Positions 18,282 to 27,200 of a stretch of 48,846 nucleotides of DNA are shown here, piece after piece; within the stretch, counting starts at the first letter, position 1; each line of letters starts with the position of its first letter. The DNA lies in assembly GCA_034409055.1 (NCBI GenBank), contig DAOUMU010000254.1, positions 1 through 48,846 on the forward strand, read 5' to 3'. The notes beneath the pieces are model-generated. The model was not told the origin of the DNA. It searched no databases and worked only from the letters and a program-made list of their open reading frames with translations. Position numbers and translations under genes: made by a program. The DNA is from DAOUMU01 sp034409055 (GTDB lineage Bacteria; Chloroflexota; Anaerolineae; 4572-78; J111).

Positions 18282-19196
18282 TTATATCCCCACAACCGGT
18301 GCTGTCATCCCTTTTATTAAAAAGGCGCGGGCCAGATGGGGGGTGTTGTAGGCAAAGCCGACGCGTCCGGCCCGATCAATCATAATCAGACCGCCTCGAC
18401 CCTTAACCCGATCGGTCAGCACGCGGATGGCCGCCTCGGCCGCAGCAGAAAACACACCCTGCGGTGGCGCCTGGTCGGCCAACTTGGCAACGAAATCGGC
18501 AGCGGTACGGGCCAATTGGATACGAATGATCGATTCGCCGTGGCCGGTGGCAGAAACTGCGGCGGATTGGTTATCGGCGTAATAACCGCAACCGGGCAGG
18601 GGACTATCACCGACCCGCCCGATTGGTTTAAATACGGTGCCGCCAGTTGAAGTGGCGGCGGCTAAATGGCCGGCCTGGTCAATCGCCACGGCCCCGACGG
18701 TACCGTCCGGCTGGAAATTATCATCAAGGCTGGGTGGCCCTGCTTTTAGATAATATTCATACAACTTTTGTTCTCGAGGTACAATCAAATCAGCCGGCTC
18801 TACCAGGGGTATGCCACAGCGTTTAGCCCATTCGATGGCCCCTTTTCCGACAAACAGGTTATGCTTGCTGGTTAGCAAACGTCGGGCAAGCTGGATTGGG
18901 TTTTTAACTCGCTCAACGGCGGCCACAGCGCCGACCTGTAAGGTGGTGCCATCCATGATGCCCGCATCTAGCTGGACCACGCCGGCTTGATTGAGGTGGG
19001 AACCGGTACCGGCATCAAAGGTCGGGTCATCTTCCAAAATTGTTACGGCTGCTTCGACGGCATCCAGAGCTGTTCCCCCACCAGCCAGAATTTTATAGCC
19101 GGCCAAAGCCGCTGTACGGCAGCCATTCTTGTGGGCCTCGTGCTCCTCTTTTGGGATACGCCAGGCTCCGCCATGAACGATGATGGCTGGATTCAT
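18282..19196 (-). CDS. iaaA: Isoaspartyl peptidase / L-asparaginase (Ntn-hydrolase family T2)
   Basis: A 304-residue plant-type asparaginase homologue. IIVHGGAWRIP at the N-terminus, GTALDAVEAAV, DDPTFDAGTGSHLN and the autoprocessing site DGTVGAVAID are all present; Thr166 would become the N-terminal nucleophile after cleavage into alpha and beta subunits. Gly-rich motifs in the beta part (STGGTVFKPIGRVGDSPLPG) fit substrate binding. Family members release Asp from isoaspartyl dipeptides and hydrolyse asparagine. ATG 19196 has AGGAG 6 bases upstream. It lies 64 bp downstream of recJ on the same strand. The symbol is by family resemblance; the exact substrate preference is not provable here. 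Confidence 0.9.
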   Translation of the reverse strand: MNPAIIVHGGAWRIPKEEHEAHKNGCRTAALAGYKILAGGGTALDAVEAAVTILEDDPTFDAGTGSHLNQAGVVQLDAGIMDGTTLQVGAVAAVERVKNPIQLARRLLTSKHNLFVGKGAIEWAKRCGIPLVEPADLIVPREQKLYEYYLKAGPPSLDDNFQPDGTVGAVAIDQAGHLAAATSTGGTVFKPIGRVGDSPLPGCGYYADNQSAAVSATGHGESIIRIQLARTAADFVAKLADQAPPQGVFSAAAEAAIRVLTDRVKGRGGLIMIDRAGRVGFAYNTPHLARAFLIKGMTAPVVGI

Positions 19197-19260
19197 CGAT
19201 GCTCCTGGGTTTATTCAGTATAAGATAATAGGCCGCAAGGCAAAGAAGCCGGGAATGGCA

Positions 19261-21021
19261 TTATGGTTCCCCCTGCTCCCCCGCCCCTCTGCTCTCCTGC
19301 TCCTCCTGGCCTGACTGGCTGGGACGTAAATCTTTGATGTTGAGTTGCATCCGCTGCTCGCCGTTCCATTCGTTAAATTCAAGACTGTAAACGGCATCAA
19401 TGGGCTGCGAGATACGCAACTTGTCGGCCCAATGCCCCTGCCGGAAAGCAATAGCCCCCCAATTTTGCCGGCCGTCGTTTAGAACCAGTCGCAGATGCTG
19501 TTCGTCTTGCCCCACCGCTTTGATGTATTTCACCTGCAAATCTCGCGTAAGAAATCTGGGGGTAGGGTTACCATAGCCAAAGGGCTGTAGGCCGGTTATC
19601 TCCTCGATCAGGGGGGGACGTACCCCGCGCAAGTTGACCACACCGTCAACAGAGATGGTGGGGCGCAATTGGCTGACATCTAAACTCTCTTGGGCGATTT
19701 GCAGTAATCGCTCTTGAAACGCCGTCAGATTCTCGTTCTCGATGGTGAAGCCAGCGGCCGCCGCGTGTCCTCCATAACGCACCAGCAAATCTGCACATTG
19801 GTCCAGGGCCTCGGTAATGTGAAACTCTGGAATGCTGCGGGCGGAACCTTTCGTTTGCTCCGGACCCTGTTCGGCAATGAGCGTAGGCCGGTAAAATTCT
19901 TCGGTCAAGCGAGAAGCAACCAGGCCAACAATGCCGGGGTTAAAATCGGGCTGGCTGATAAAGTAAAGCGGGCTTTGAACGCCATCGGCCAAAACAATCT
20001 GGCGGGCAATTTCCACGGTTTGTAGGGTCAGCCTTTGCCGCTCTCGATTTTGCAGGTCCAATTGATGGGCCAGGGGAATAGCCTCGAGTTCATGGCGGGC
20101 CATCAAAAGACGATAAGCGGCCAGGGCGCTGTCCAGGCGGCCGGCCGCATTCAGGCGCGGCCCAATGACAAAACCAATTGTACCGGCCGAGATGGCTTTG
20201 GTTTTTGTCTCATCCCGCTCCATAAGCGCTCTTAATCCCGGTCTTAAGGCTTGATTGAGTTGGCGCAAGCCCTGCTCAACCAATTTTCTGTTTTCGCCGT
20301 AAAGTGGGGCCAGATCAGCCACGGTACCCAAAGCAACCAGGTCCAGAAAATTATCTGGGTGTAAGTTTTCAGGCCGATGGTTTAGGGTGTCCGCATGTAA
20401 CAGGGCTTGAGCCAGTTTGTACGCCAAGCCCACGCCAGCCAACTCCTCGAAAAGATAAGGACAGTCCGGCTGTTTGGGGTTGATTGCGGCCAGGGCCGGG
20501 GGAATTTCTGCCCCGACGTGATGGTGATCGGTGATGATAATTTCCAGTCCCAGGCTGTTGCCATAGGCCACCTCTTTGACGGAGCGAATGCCACAATCAA
20601 CCGTGAGCACCACTTTTACCCCTCGCCCGGCCAAGTCAGCCAGGGCCTCGTTGTTCAGGCCGTAGCCTTCGTCAAAACGATTGGGGATATAAGCTTGCGC
20701 TTTGGCCCCTAAAGCCGTCAGGAGTTGCATCATCAGGGCCGTCGCCGTGACGCCGTCGGCATCGTAATCTCCATAAACAGCAATCGGTTCTTGCCTGACA
20801 ATGGCTCGACTGAGACGTTCGACGGCTTCGGCTATCCCCTTCATCACAAAAGGGTCGTCATTAGTCCAGCGATAAGCCAAAAAATCTCTGACTTCCTGGG
20901 GTTCGGTGAAGCCTCGATTGTAAAGGATTTGCACAATCAAGCGGGACAAATCTGGAAATTTAGCAAAGTGAGTTTCAGGCGCACGCGGGACAACTTCCCA
21001 TCGTTTTAATTGAGTGGACAC
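19261..21021 (-). CDS. recJ: Single-stranded-DNA-specific exonuclease RecJ
   Basis: A 586-residue RecJ. The DHH-family phosphoesterase motifs are clear: YGDYDADGVTATALM (about 83-97), TVDCGIRS, ITDHHHVG (about 156-163) and, in the DHHA1 half, GGHAAAAGFTIE. It degrades single-stranded DNA 5'-3' in mismatch, base-excision and recombination repair in the cytoplasm. The OB-fold C-terminus ends at DLRPSQSG, followed by a low-complexity tail, EEQESRGAGEQGEP, encoded by a GGAGCAGGGG-type repeat that appears to have extended the frame. The start is GTG 21021 with GGAGAG 6 bases upstream. Confidence 0.95.
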   Translation of the reverse strand: MSTQLKRWEVVPRAPETHFAKFPDLSRLIVQILYNRGFTEPQEVRDFLAYRWTNDDPFVMKGIAEAVERLSRAIVRQEPIAVYGDYDADGVTATALMMQLLTALGAKAQAYIPNRFDEGYGLNNEALADLAGRGVKVVLTVDCGIRSVKEVAYGNSLGLEIIITDHHHVGAEIPPALAAINPKQPDCPYLFEELAGVGLAYKLAQALLHADTLNHRPENLHPDNFLDLVALGTVADLAPLYGENRKLVEQGLRQLNQALRPGLRALMERDETKTKAISAGTIGFVIGPRLNAAGRLDSALAAYRLLMARHELEAIPLAHQLDLQNRERQRLTLQTVEIARQIVLADGVQSPLYFISQPDFNPGIVGLVASRLTEEFYRPTLIAEQGPEQTKGSARSIPEFHITEALDQCADLLVRYGGHAAAAGFTIENENLTAFQERLLQIAQESLDVSQLRPTISVDGVVNLRGVRPPLIEEITGLQPFGYGNPTPRFLTRDLQVKYIKAVGQDEQHLRLVLNDGRQNWGAIAFRQGHWADKLRISQPIDAVYSLEFNEWNGEQRMQLNIKDLRPSQSGQEEQESRGAGEQGEP

Positions 21022-21045
21022 GGTGGCTCTCCAATTTCAAATTCA

Positions 21046-21162
21046 AATGATGAATGAGCGAATGGCGAATGGTGAATGATGAATGGCGAATGATGAATGG
21101 CGAATTTCGCTGACACTTACCCTATGGGTTCGCCCATTTGCCACACTTGCCCTGTGGGTTCG
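21046..21162. repeat. Two sets of short direct repeats
   Basis: 21046-21105 consists of repeated GAATGGCGAATG/GTGAATGAT words. It is followed by two 20-bp units, ACACTTACCCTATGGGTTCG (21113-21132) and ACACTTGCCCTGTGGGTTCG (21143-21162), with a 30-bp period. The region is upstream of recJ and has no coding capacity. Irregular unit lengths rule out a CRISPR array. Confidence 0.7.
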
Positions 21163-21236
21163 TCATTCGCCTATTCGTATTATAGTGCAAAGGGTTGGCA
21201 AGCCAAAACCTCCTGACGGAGAAGTGAAATAGCCAC

Positions 21237-21266
21237 AAAAAATCCCCTGTCACTCAACAGGGGATT
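21237..21266 (-). terminator. Rho-independent terminator after the DUF4870 gene
   Basis: On the minus strand AATCCCCTGT and ACAGGGGATT form a perfect 10-bp stem with a 6-base loop, followed by a run of six T. It lies about 40 bp past the stop of the upstream minus-strand gene. Confidence 0.88.
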
Positions 21267-21303
21267 AAAAATTATGAGGTCTGTGGAGAGGCCAGGGGGG
21301 AGT

Positions 21304-21615
21304 TTAAATCCACCCTTGCCCCTTGAGAAAATTGGTTAAACCGGGAATTTCGAAATACTTACCCTGGTAAGCTTCAAAAGCCCAGTAGAGGGTGACCAGC
21401 CAGAGCAAGAGGGGCACGCAAGCCAGAACCACTGTCCAGCCCAAAACAATAGCCAGGATAACAATGATCACATTTACGGCCAATGCTTGCACGGCATGGT
21501 ATTTTTGGAACGGACGATTTTTCATATCCTCTACCAGCAGGATAACGAGGGCCACAATCCCGATCGGATAAGATAGAGCGGCCATTAATTTATCTTGATC
21601 AGTAATATCATTCAT
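21304..21615 (-). CDS. Small multipass membrane protein, DUF4870/Tic20-like
   Basis: A 103-residue protein with three hydrophobic segments (about 12-30, 42-62 and 65-83). The start ITDQDKLMAALSYPIGIVAL and the motif RPFQKYHAVQAL are typical of the DUF4870 family, whose members are small membrane proteins of unknown function. ATG 21615 has GGAGGAAA about 9 bases upstream, and a strong terminator follows, so it is a monocistronic unit. Confidence 0.85.
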   Translation of the reverse strand: MNDITDQDKLMAALSYPIGIVALVILLVEDMKNRPFQKYHAVQALAVNVIIVILAIVLGWTVVLACVPLLLWLVTLYWAFEAYQGKYFEIPGLTNFLKGQGWI

Positions 21616-22082
21616 GAATAAATTTCCTCCATTGTTGGATTAACTTTCTTAGAACCATTGCCTATCGCCAATTGCTTGGCTTCTCTTGAGCTTTAAAGCT
21701 AATTTATTCTAACATAAGTTTCCCCCTATGCCAACACCACCGCTGATATTTTGGAAAATTTGGTTTTTTTGTAGTGGCCAACAGGATGGTGGACGCTTGT
21801 TTTGACTCATACAGAAAATTTGGATTTTGGAAATTGCCAGCCAATAAAGGCGGTGTTATTATGTAACCATACCAGTGTAGTATCTGTTTGTTAACTCTAC
21901 GAATTATTCACGACAAAGTTGCACCAAACTGGTAAAAAAGTTGATCTAAAAATTGTATCTTGACTAAAATCTTAAAATATAACACTGTATATTGTAGCAT
22001 AAACAATTTTTAGATACAATATATAGTAGTTATAAATTTTCTAAAAATTTTTTAACGCCGATTCAAATCATAGGAGCTATTC
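21616..22082. other. AT-rich 467-bp intergenic region upstream of fmt
   Basis: No gene is visible. ATTGTATCT (21952-21960) and AGATACAAT (22012-22020) form an inverted repeat around AT-rich DNA just before fmt; TTGACT (21960-21965) may be a -35. GAAAATTTGG occurs twice (about 21754 and 21815). The last bases hold the AGGAG site of fmt. Confidence 0.45.
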
Positions 22083-23027
22083 TTGTCTGCAAAAATTGTC
22101 TTCATGGGGACACCCGATTTTGCGGTTCCGGCTTTAACCGCCTTGATTAAAAATGGATATGACCTGATAGCGGTGGTCACCCAACCCGACCGTCCCAGGG
22201 GGCGCGGCAAAAAGTTAGCTCCTTCGCCCGTGAAAGTGGTGGCAGAGAAGGCCGGGCTAAAGGTGTTACAACCGAAAACACTCAAATCAGAAGCGGCTGT
22301 GGCTGAATTGGCCGCGCTCAAACCTGATCTGATTGTGGTCGCTGCCTTCGGCCAGATTCTACGAAAGAATGTCCTGACGATACCACCCGCTGGGTGCCTC
22401 AATATTCATGCCTCGTTGTTGCCTCGCTGGCGAGGGGCAGCGCCGGTAGCAGCGGCTATTCAAGCCGGAGATACCGAAACAGGCGTGACCTTGATGTTAA
22501 TCGATGAGGGGATGGACACCGGGCCAATGATTGCCCGCCGGACCATTCCGCTTAAGCCGACCCATACCCGGCAAACCCTGACCGCCGAACTGGCCGAATT
22601 GGGGGCAGCCTTGTTGATTGACACTTTGCCGGCCTGGTTGGAGGGAAAAATAAAAGCCCAACCTCAAGATGATAGCCTGGCTACGCTGGCCCCCCGCCTT
22701 AAAAAAGAGGAGGGAGCCATCAATTGGCAGCAATTGGCCATAGAGATTGAACGGCAAGTGCGAGCCTTCTATCCCTGGCCGGGTACTTTTACTCAGGGGC
22801 CGTATGGCCAATTTAAGGTGTTGGCTGTTGAAGTAGCCTCTGATCTGGTTGGTCCTGACCCGAGTAAACCCGGCACGGTCTTCAAACATAAGCGGCGGGT
22901 ATACGTAACAACGGGGCAGGGCGTGTTGCGCTTGGTAACGGTGCAGCCGGCCGGCAAGAAGGAGATGTCTGCCGAGGCGATGCTGAACGGCCAGCCCGAG
23001 TTGTTGGGGGCCCGGTTAGGCAACTGA
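22083..23027 (+). CDS. fmt: Methionyl-tRNA formyltransferase
   Basis: A 314-residue Fmt. The N-terminal formyltransferase domain shows KIVFMGTPDFAVPAL, the VTQPDRPRGRGKK loop, and the folate/catalytic segment NIHASLLPRWRGAAP followed by LIDEGMDTGPM; the C-terminal OB-like tRNA-binding domain follows with FYPWPGTF. It formylates Met-tRNAi with 10-formyl-THF for translation initiation. The start codon is TTG 22083 with AGGAG 6 bases upstream, and the usual fmt N-terminus aligns there. The partner deformylase gene def is not adjacent, unlike in many bacteria. Confidence 0.95.
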   Translation: MSAKIVFMGTPDFAVPALTALIKNGYDLIAVVTQPDRPRGRGKKLAPSPVKVVAEKAGLKVLQPKTLKSEAAVAELAALKPDLIVVAAFGQILRKNVLTIPPAGCLNIHASLLPRWRGAAPVAAAIQAGDTETGVTLMLIDEGMDTGPMIARRTIPLKPTHTRQTLTAELAELGAALLIDTLPAWLEGKIKAQPQDDSLATLAPRLKKEEGAINWQQLAIEIERQVRAFYPWPGTFTQGPYGQFKVLAVEVASDLVGPDPSKPGTVFKHKRRVYVTTGQGVLRLVTVQPAGKKEMSAEAMLNGQPELLGARLGN

Positions 23028-23125
23028 ACCACACGTTTCAACTGGCCTTCAGTCGCCTTGAGGCCAAATTTTTTGTATAATAATTATAGTATCTCTAACA
23101 TTAACGTATCATTGTTGATTTATAC

Positions 23126-24688
23126 ATGCACGAAGCTGTTAATAATTGTCTGAATCTAACCAAAGACGGAATTGATTTTTTGCACACGGTTGAGCAACAG
23201 ATGCGGATTGTGGCCGATCTCAGCCGGGCCGACATTTTGTTATATGGTCGGAAATCAGAGAAAGAAGCCATCGTGTTGGTCCACGCCCAGCCCCACTCCC
23301 TGGCCCACGTTTACCTTAAAAGTCGGGAGGGGTGGCACATTCGCATGGAACACAGGCCGGAAGTTCTGCGAGCGCTTATCTCCGGTAAGCGACAGAAGGA
23401 GGAGCGCAGCTTTATTGCCGAAGGGGCTCCCGTGGTTAGACAGGCTTTGCCAATTTATTTTCCTCACCCTTACGTTTCGACTCCACAAGAGGACGGACGC
23501 CAGGAGAAACCCCGGGTGGTGGCTGCTCTGGTCATTGTCACTAATCTGATAGAGTACGAGCGCCACCGGCTGCGCAGTCGAGTTTTTAGGCGGGCTTTAA
23601 AGCGGTTACAGACTATGTTGTTGTACGGCCAATTACATGGGGCTGAAGACCTGTCCTTTTTTGGTGAGCAGGATGGCATTATTTTTACCGATAGTGACGG
23701 GGTTATTGGCTATGCCAGTGGTATTGCGGCCAATCTTTACCGCAAATTGGGTTACAAGGAAACGTTGGTCGGACGTCACCTGTCTGCGTTGGAAACAGAG
23801 GACGAGGCCATCTGGCGAGCAGCGATGGCTCAGAATCGTTGTGTCGAGCGAGAAACCGAAGAAGTTAACAGAGTCTGGATTCGCAAGGCTCTGCCGCTGG
23901 TGTCTTATCCTTCTAATTATTGGCGCTGGTTTAACAATTTTAATATCGTCCCGATGCGAGAAAAAAGATATGGGATGATCATTACCCTGCACGATGCCAC
24001 CCAAATTCGTCGCCAGGATCAGGAAATTCGCATCAAGAATGCGATGATTCAGGAGGTACATCATCGGGTCAAAAATAATCTACAAACAATCGCCGGCCTT
24101 TTAAGAATGCAGGCTCGCCGGGTGAAATCTGAAGAAGCCCGGCTGATTTTAGATGAAACCTTAAATCGAATTTTAAGCATCGCCGTTATTCACGAATTTC
24201 TCTCCAATGAGAACTCCAATATCATCAATATTAAAGAAGTAAGCTACAGGATTATCGCCCAATTTAAACAGGGGATGCTTAGTCCTGATAAAGAGATTCG
24301 CTTGGAGCTTATAGGGGAACCGATCTATCTACCGGCCCGCCAGGCAACGGCTTGTTCTCTCATTATTAATGAGTTGCTACAAAATGCTGTTGAGCATGGG
24401 TTTGCTCATAAACAAAAAGGGTCCGTTAAGGTGAATTTGGCAGATGATGGCGATGAGGTTATCATAAAGGTTACAGATGATGGTGGTGGTCTGCCCGGGG
24501 ATTTTCAAATAGAGCAGGCCGATAGCTTGGGATTGCAGATTGTGAAAATTTTGGTTGAAGGTGATTTAAAAGGTCAAATCCACTTGAGTAATGGTGCCAA
24601 CAACGGTGAGGGGCTATCTGTAACCATCACGTTCCCAAAAACCATATTTAGAGGTGAAGAAGGGTGGAAAGAACTCGTATCATTATAG
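23126..24688 (+). CDS. Sensor histidine kinase, PdtaS type (HisKA_2)
   Basis: A 520-residue soluble kinase. Residues about 10-150 form the GAF-like H_kinase_N domain (RIVADLSRADILLY), about 175-290 a PAS domain (DGIIFTDSDGVIGYAS), and 305-380 the HisKA_2 dimerisation/phosphoacceptor domain with EVHHRVKNNLQTIAGLLRMQ (His312 or His313). The ATPase follows, with NELLQNAVEHGF (N box) and DDGGGLP (G box). No membrane helix is present, so it senses a cytosolic signal. The domain order matches PdtaS of actinobacteria. It overlaps the downstream ANTAR regulator by 25 bp. TATAAT at 23076-23081 may be the -10; no clear ribosome-binding site precedes ATG 23126. Confidence 0.9.
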   Translation: MHEAVNNCLNLTKDGIDFLHTVEQQMRIVADLSRADILLYGRKSEKEAIVLVHAQPHSLAHVYLKSREGWHIRMEHRPEVLRALISGKRQKEERSFIAEGAPVVRQALPIYFPHPYVSTPQEDGRQEKPRVVAALVIVTNLIEYERHRLRSRVFRRALKRLQTMLLYGQLHGAEDLSFFGEQDGIIFTDSDGVIGYASGIAANLYRKLGYKETLVGRHLSALETEDEAIWRAAMAQNRCVERETEEVNRVWIRKALPLVSYPSNYWRWFNNFNIVPMREKRYGMIITLHDATQIRRQDQEIRIKNAMIQEVHHRVKNNLQTIAGLLRMQARRVKSEEARLILDETLNRILSIAVIHEFLSNENSNIINIKEVSYRIIAQFKQGMLSPDKEIRLELIGEPIYLPARQATACSLIINELLQNAVEHGFAHKQKGSVKVNLADDGDEVIIKVTDDGGGLPGDFQIEQADSLGLQIVKILVEGDLKGQIHLSNGANNGEGLSVTITFPKTIFRGEEGWKELVSL

Positions 24689-25248
24689 CTGACGATGAGA
24701 CAATCGTCAGAACAGACTTGAAAGAGATGCTGACTGATTTGGGCTACCTGGTGGTCGGCGAAGTAGGTGATGGGCAGAGCGCAGTTAATTTAGCTCGTGA
24801 GTTAAGGCCCGATGTGGTCCTGATGGATATTAAAATGCCTGATATGGATGGTATCGAGGCAGCCAAAATTTTAACCGAAGAACAAATCGCTCCAGTGATC
24901 CTGCTGACTGCTTACGGTCAGAAAGAATTGGTAGACCGGGCCAAAGATGCAGGTGTGGTCGGGTATCTGGTCAAACCTTTTAGAGAAGCAGACCTCTCGC
25001 CAGCTATCGAGATTGCCCTATCTCGCTTTGGTGAATTTCGGGCGATGAGACAAGAAGTCCACGACTTGCAAAATGCTCTGGAAACGCGTAAGCTGGTCGA
25101 GCGGGCCAAAGGTATTCTGATGGACAACCAGGGCTTGAGTGAACGCGACGCTTTTCGTAAAATCCAAAAAATGAGCATGAACACCCGTAAACCGATGAAG
25201 GAAGTCGCTGAGGCGATTATCTTGGCTAAAGAGGCGGGAGAGCAGTAG
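24664..25248 (+). CDS. Response regulator with ANTAR RNA-binding output (PdtaR type)
   Basis: A 194-residue regulator. The receiver domain (1-118) has the acidic pair in ADDE, phosphoacceptor Asp55 in LMDIKMPD, Thr82 in LLTAYG and Lys104 in VKPF. The ANTAR domain (about 123-185) has ALETRKLVERAKGILM and MSMNTRKPMKEVAEAI. ANTAR proteins act as antiterminators by binding paired hexaloop RNA hairpins. The gene starts at GTG 24664 inside the kinase 3' end, with GAGGTGA 6 bases upstream, implying translational coupling and a cognate pair. Confidence 0.93.
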   Translation: MERTRIIIADDETIVRTDLKEMLTDLGYLVVGEVGDGQSAVNLARELRPDVVLMDIKMPDMDGIEAAKILTEEQIAPVILLTAYGQKELVDRAKDAGVVGYLVKPFREADLSPAIEIALSRFGEFRAMRQEVHDLQNALETRKLVERAKGILMDNQGLSERDAFRKIQKMSMNTRKPMKEVAEAIILAKEAGEQ

Positions 25249-25427
25249 TTAAGAATAGTTGCTTCAAGCATAACCCGGATGAGCCCTTACACTGCTTACT
25301 CCCCAGATAGAATTCAGTTTTCTGGCCCAATGCGCAAAAATTTTATAGTTAAGTACTAATGATGTGTTGCGTGTTGTATGTTGCGTAAAATGCAATGATG
25401 TAGTACTTTCTGTATTTGAGGTAAATG

Positions 25428-27200
25428 ATGACCACACTCAGGATTGCCCTGGCCCAGATCAATCTCACCGTTGGCGATATCAACGGTAACCTGGCCAAAG
25501 TCAAAGAAAATCTGGATCGGGCCAGAGATTGCCAGGCTAACATTATTTTATTCCCGGAGCTAACCCTGGCCGGCTACCCTCCGGAAGATCTTTTGCTCAA
25601 GCCCGGCTTTGCTTCGGCTAACCGGGTGGCCCTGGAAAGTTTGCTGCCCCACACCCATGGCCTGACCGCTATTGTGGGTTTTGTCGACCGGTGGGATGAT
25701 CTATTCAATGCCGCCGCTGTGTTACACGATGGCCAATTGGCTGGGGTTTATCATAAGTCGCTCTTGCCCAATTACGCCGTTTTTGACGAAGATCGTTACT
25801 TTGGTGAGGGACATACCCCTGTTCTGTTTACCCTACCCATCTCTGATGCTTCCGCTTCCTCCTCTGGCGAGGTGACCTTTGGCGTTAGTGTGTGTGAAGA
25901 CATCTGGTACCCGGCCGGTCCGCCCGAAGCTCAGGCTGCAACCGGTGCTGAACTATTACTAAATATTTCTGCCTCTCCCTACCAGAGCGGCAAAATAAAA
26001 AACCGGGAGCGTATGCTGTCCACCCGCGCGGCTGACAATGTGGCTATTGTGGCCTTTTGTAATTTGGTGGGGGGGCAAGATGAACTGGTTTTTGATGGCA
26101 GCAGCCTGGTTATTGACGAACGGGGCAATTTGTTGGCCCGGGGGAAATCCTTTGTAGAGGATTTTGTGCTGCTCGATGTCAATGTTGGCAATGTCTTTCG
26201 CCAACGATTGCGTGACCCCCGCCGCCGTAAAGATGATTTGGCTGAAGTTTATGCGAACACCTTTGAAAGAATTTCTTTGCCTGCGGTCGAAACTGCTGCG
26301 CCACCTCAACCCCTCGCTCCGGTCCCTCTTTCTCCCCCCCTCGATCTGCTGGCAGAAATCTATCAAGCGTTGGTGTTGGGTACGCGGGATTACGTGCGCA
26401 AAAATGGTTTTAGCAAAGTAGTTTTGGGCTTGTCGGGTGGCATCGACAGTTCATTGGTGGCCACCATTGCCGCCGATGCGTTGGGGCCGGAGAATGTCAT
26501 TGGCGTTTCGATGCCTTCCCGCTACTCCTCCGATCATTCCAAGAGTGATGCGGCTGAATTGGCCAAACGGCTGGGCATTCGCTATGAGGTCATTGCCATA
26601 GAGCCAGCTTATCAGGCTTATCTGGAGATGCTGGCGGATGCCTTTGCCGATACCCAACCCAACGAGACCGAGGAAAACCTCCAGAGCCGGGCCAGAGGGA
26701 ACACGCTTATGGCCCTGAGTAACAAATTTGGCTGGCTGGTATTGGCTACCGGCAACAAAAGCGAAATGGCCGTTGGCTACGCGACCATTTATGGGGACAT
26801 GGCTGGCGGGTTTGCCGTAATTAAAGACGTGCCCAAAACGATAGTTTACCAGTTGTGTCGCTACCGCAACGAAAAAATCGGCCAGGTCATTCCTGAAGAC
26901 ATCCTGATCAAGCCTCCTTCTGCCGAACTACGTCCCGACCAGAAAGACACCGACTCGCTACCCGAGTATGACGTGTTAGACGGCATTCTGGCGGCTTATG
27001 TCGAAAATGATTGTAGTACGGCTGAAATTGTAGCCCTGGGGTACGACGAACAGACCGTCCGCCGGGTCATTCGTATGGTCGACCGCAACGAGTACAAACG
27101 CCGCCAGGCTCCCCCCGGTCCCAAAATTACCAGCAAAGCTTTTGGCAAGGATCGACGGTTGCCGATTACCAACTGGTGGCGTGAAGTAGCCAGTAAGTGA
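25428..27200 (+). CDS. nadE: Glutamine-dependent NAD+ synthetase
   Basis: A 590-residue two-domain enzyme. The N-terminal nitrilase-type glutaminase (1-270) has the catalytic triad Glu44 (LFPELTLAGYPPEDLL), Lys110 (YHKSLLPNY) and Cys156 (GVSVCEDIWYP). The C-terminal synthetase has the PP-loop SGGIDSSLVA (from residue 336), LATGNKSEMAVGY and the KPPSAELRPDQKD region. It amidates deamido-NAD+ using ammonia channelled from glutamine. I use ATG 25428 because GAGGT lies 5 bases upstream; ATG 25425 is too close. Its stop is directly adjacent to the stop of the opposing transglutaminase gene, leaving no room for a terminator between them. Confidence 0.96.
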   Translation: MTTLRIALAQINLTVGDINGNLAKVKENLDRARDCQANIILFPELTLAGYPPEDLLLKPGFASANRVALESLLPHTHGLTAIVGFVDRWDDLFNAAAVLHDGQLAGVYHKSLLPNYAVFDEDRYFGEGHTPVLFTLPISDASASSSGEVTFGVSVCEDIWYPAGPPEAQAATGAELLLNISASPYQSGKIKNRERMLSTRAADNVAIVAFCNLVGGQDELVFDGSSLVIDERGNLLARGKSFVEDFVLLDVNVGNVFRQRLRDPRRRKDDLAEVYANTFERISLPAVETAAPPQPLAPVPLSPPLDLLAEIYQALVLGTRDYVRKNGFSKVVLGLSGGIDSSLVATIAADALGPENVIGVSMPSRYSSDHSKSDAAELAKRLGIRYEVIAIEPAYQAYLEMLADAFADTQPNETEENLQSRARGNTLMALSNKFGWLVLATGNKSEMAVGYATIYGDMAGGFAVIKDVPKTIVYQLCRYRNEKIGQVIPEDILIKPPSAELRPDQKDTDSLPEYDVLDGILAAYVENDCSTAEIVALGYDEQTVRRVIRMVDRNEYKRRQAPPGPKITSKAFGKDRRLPITNWWREVASK

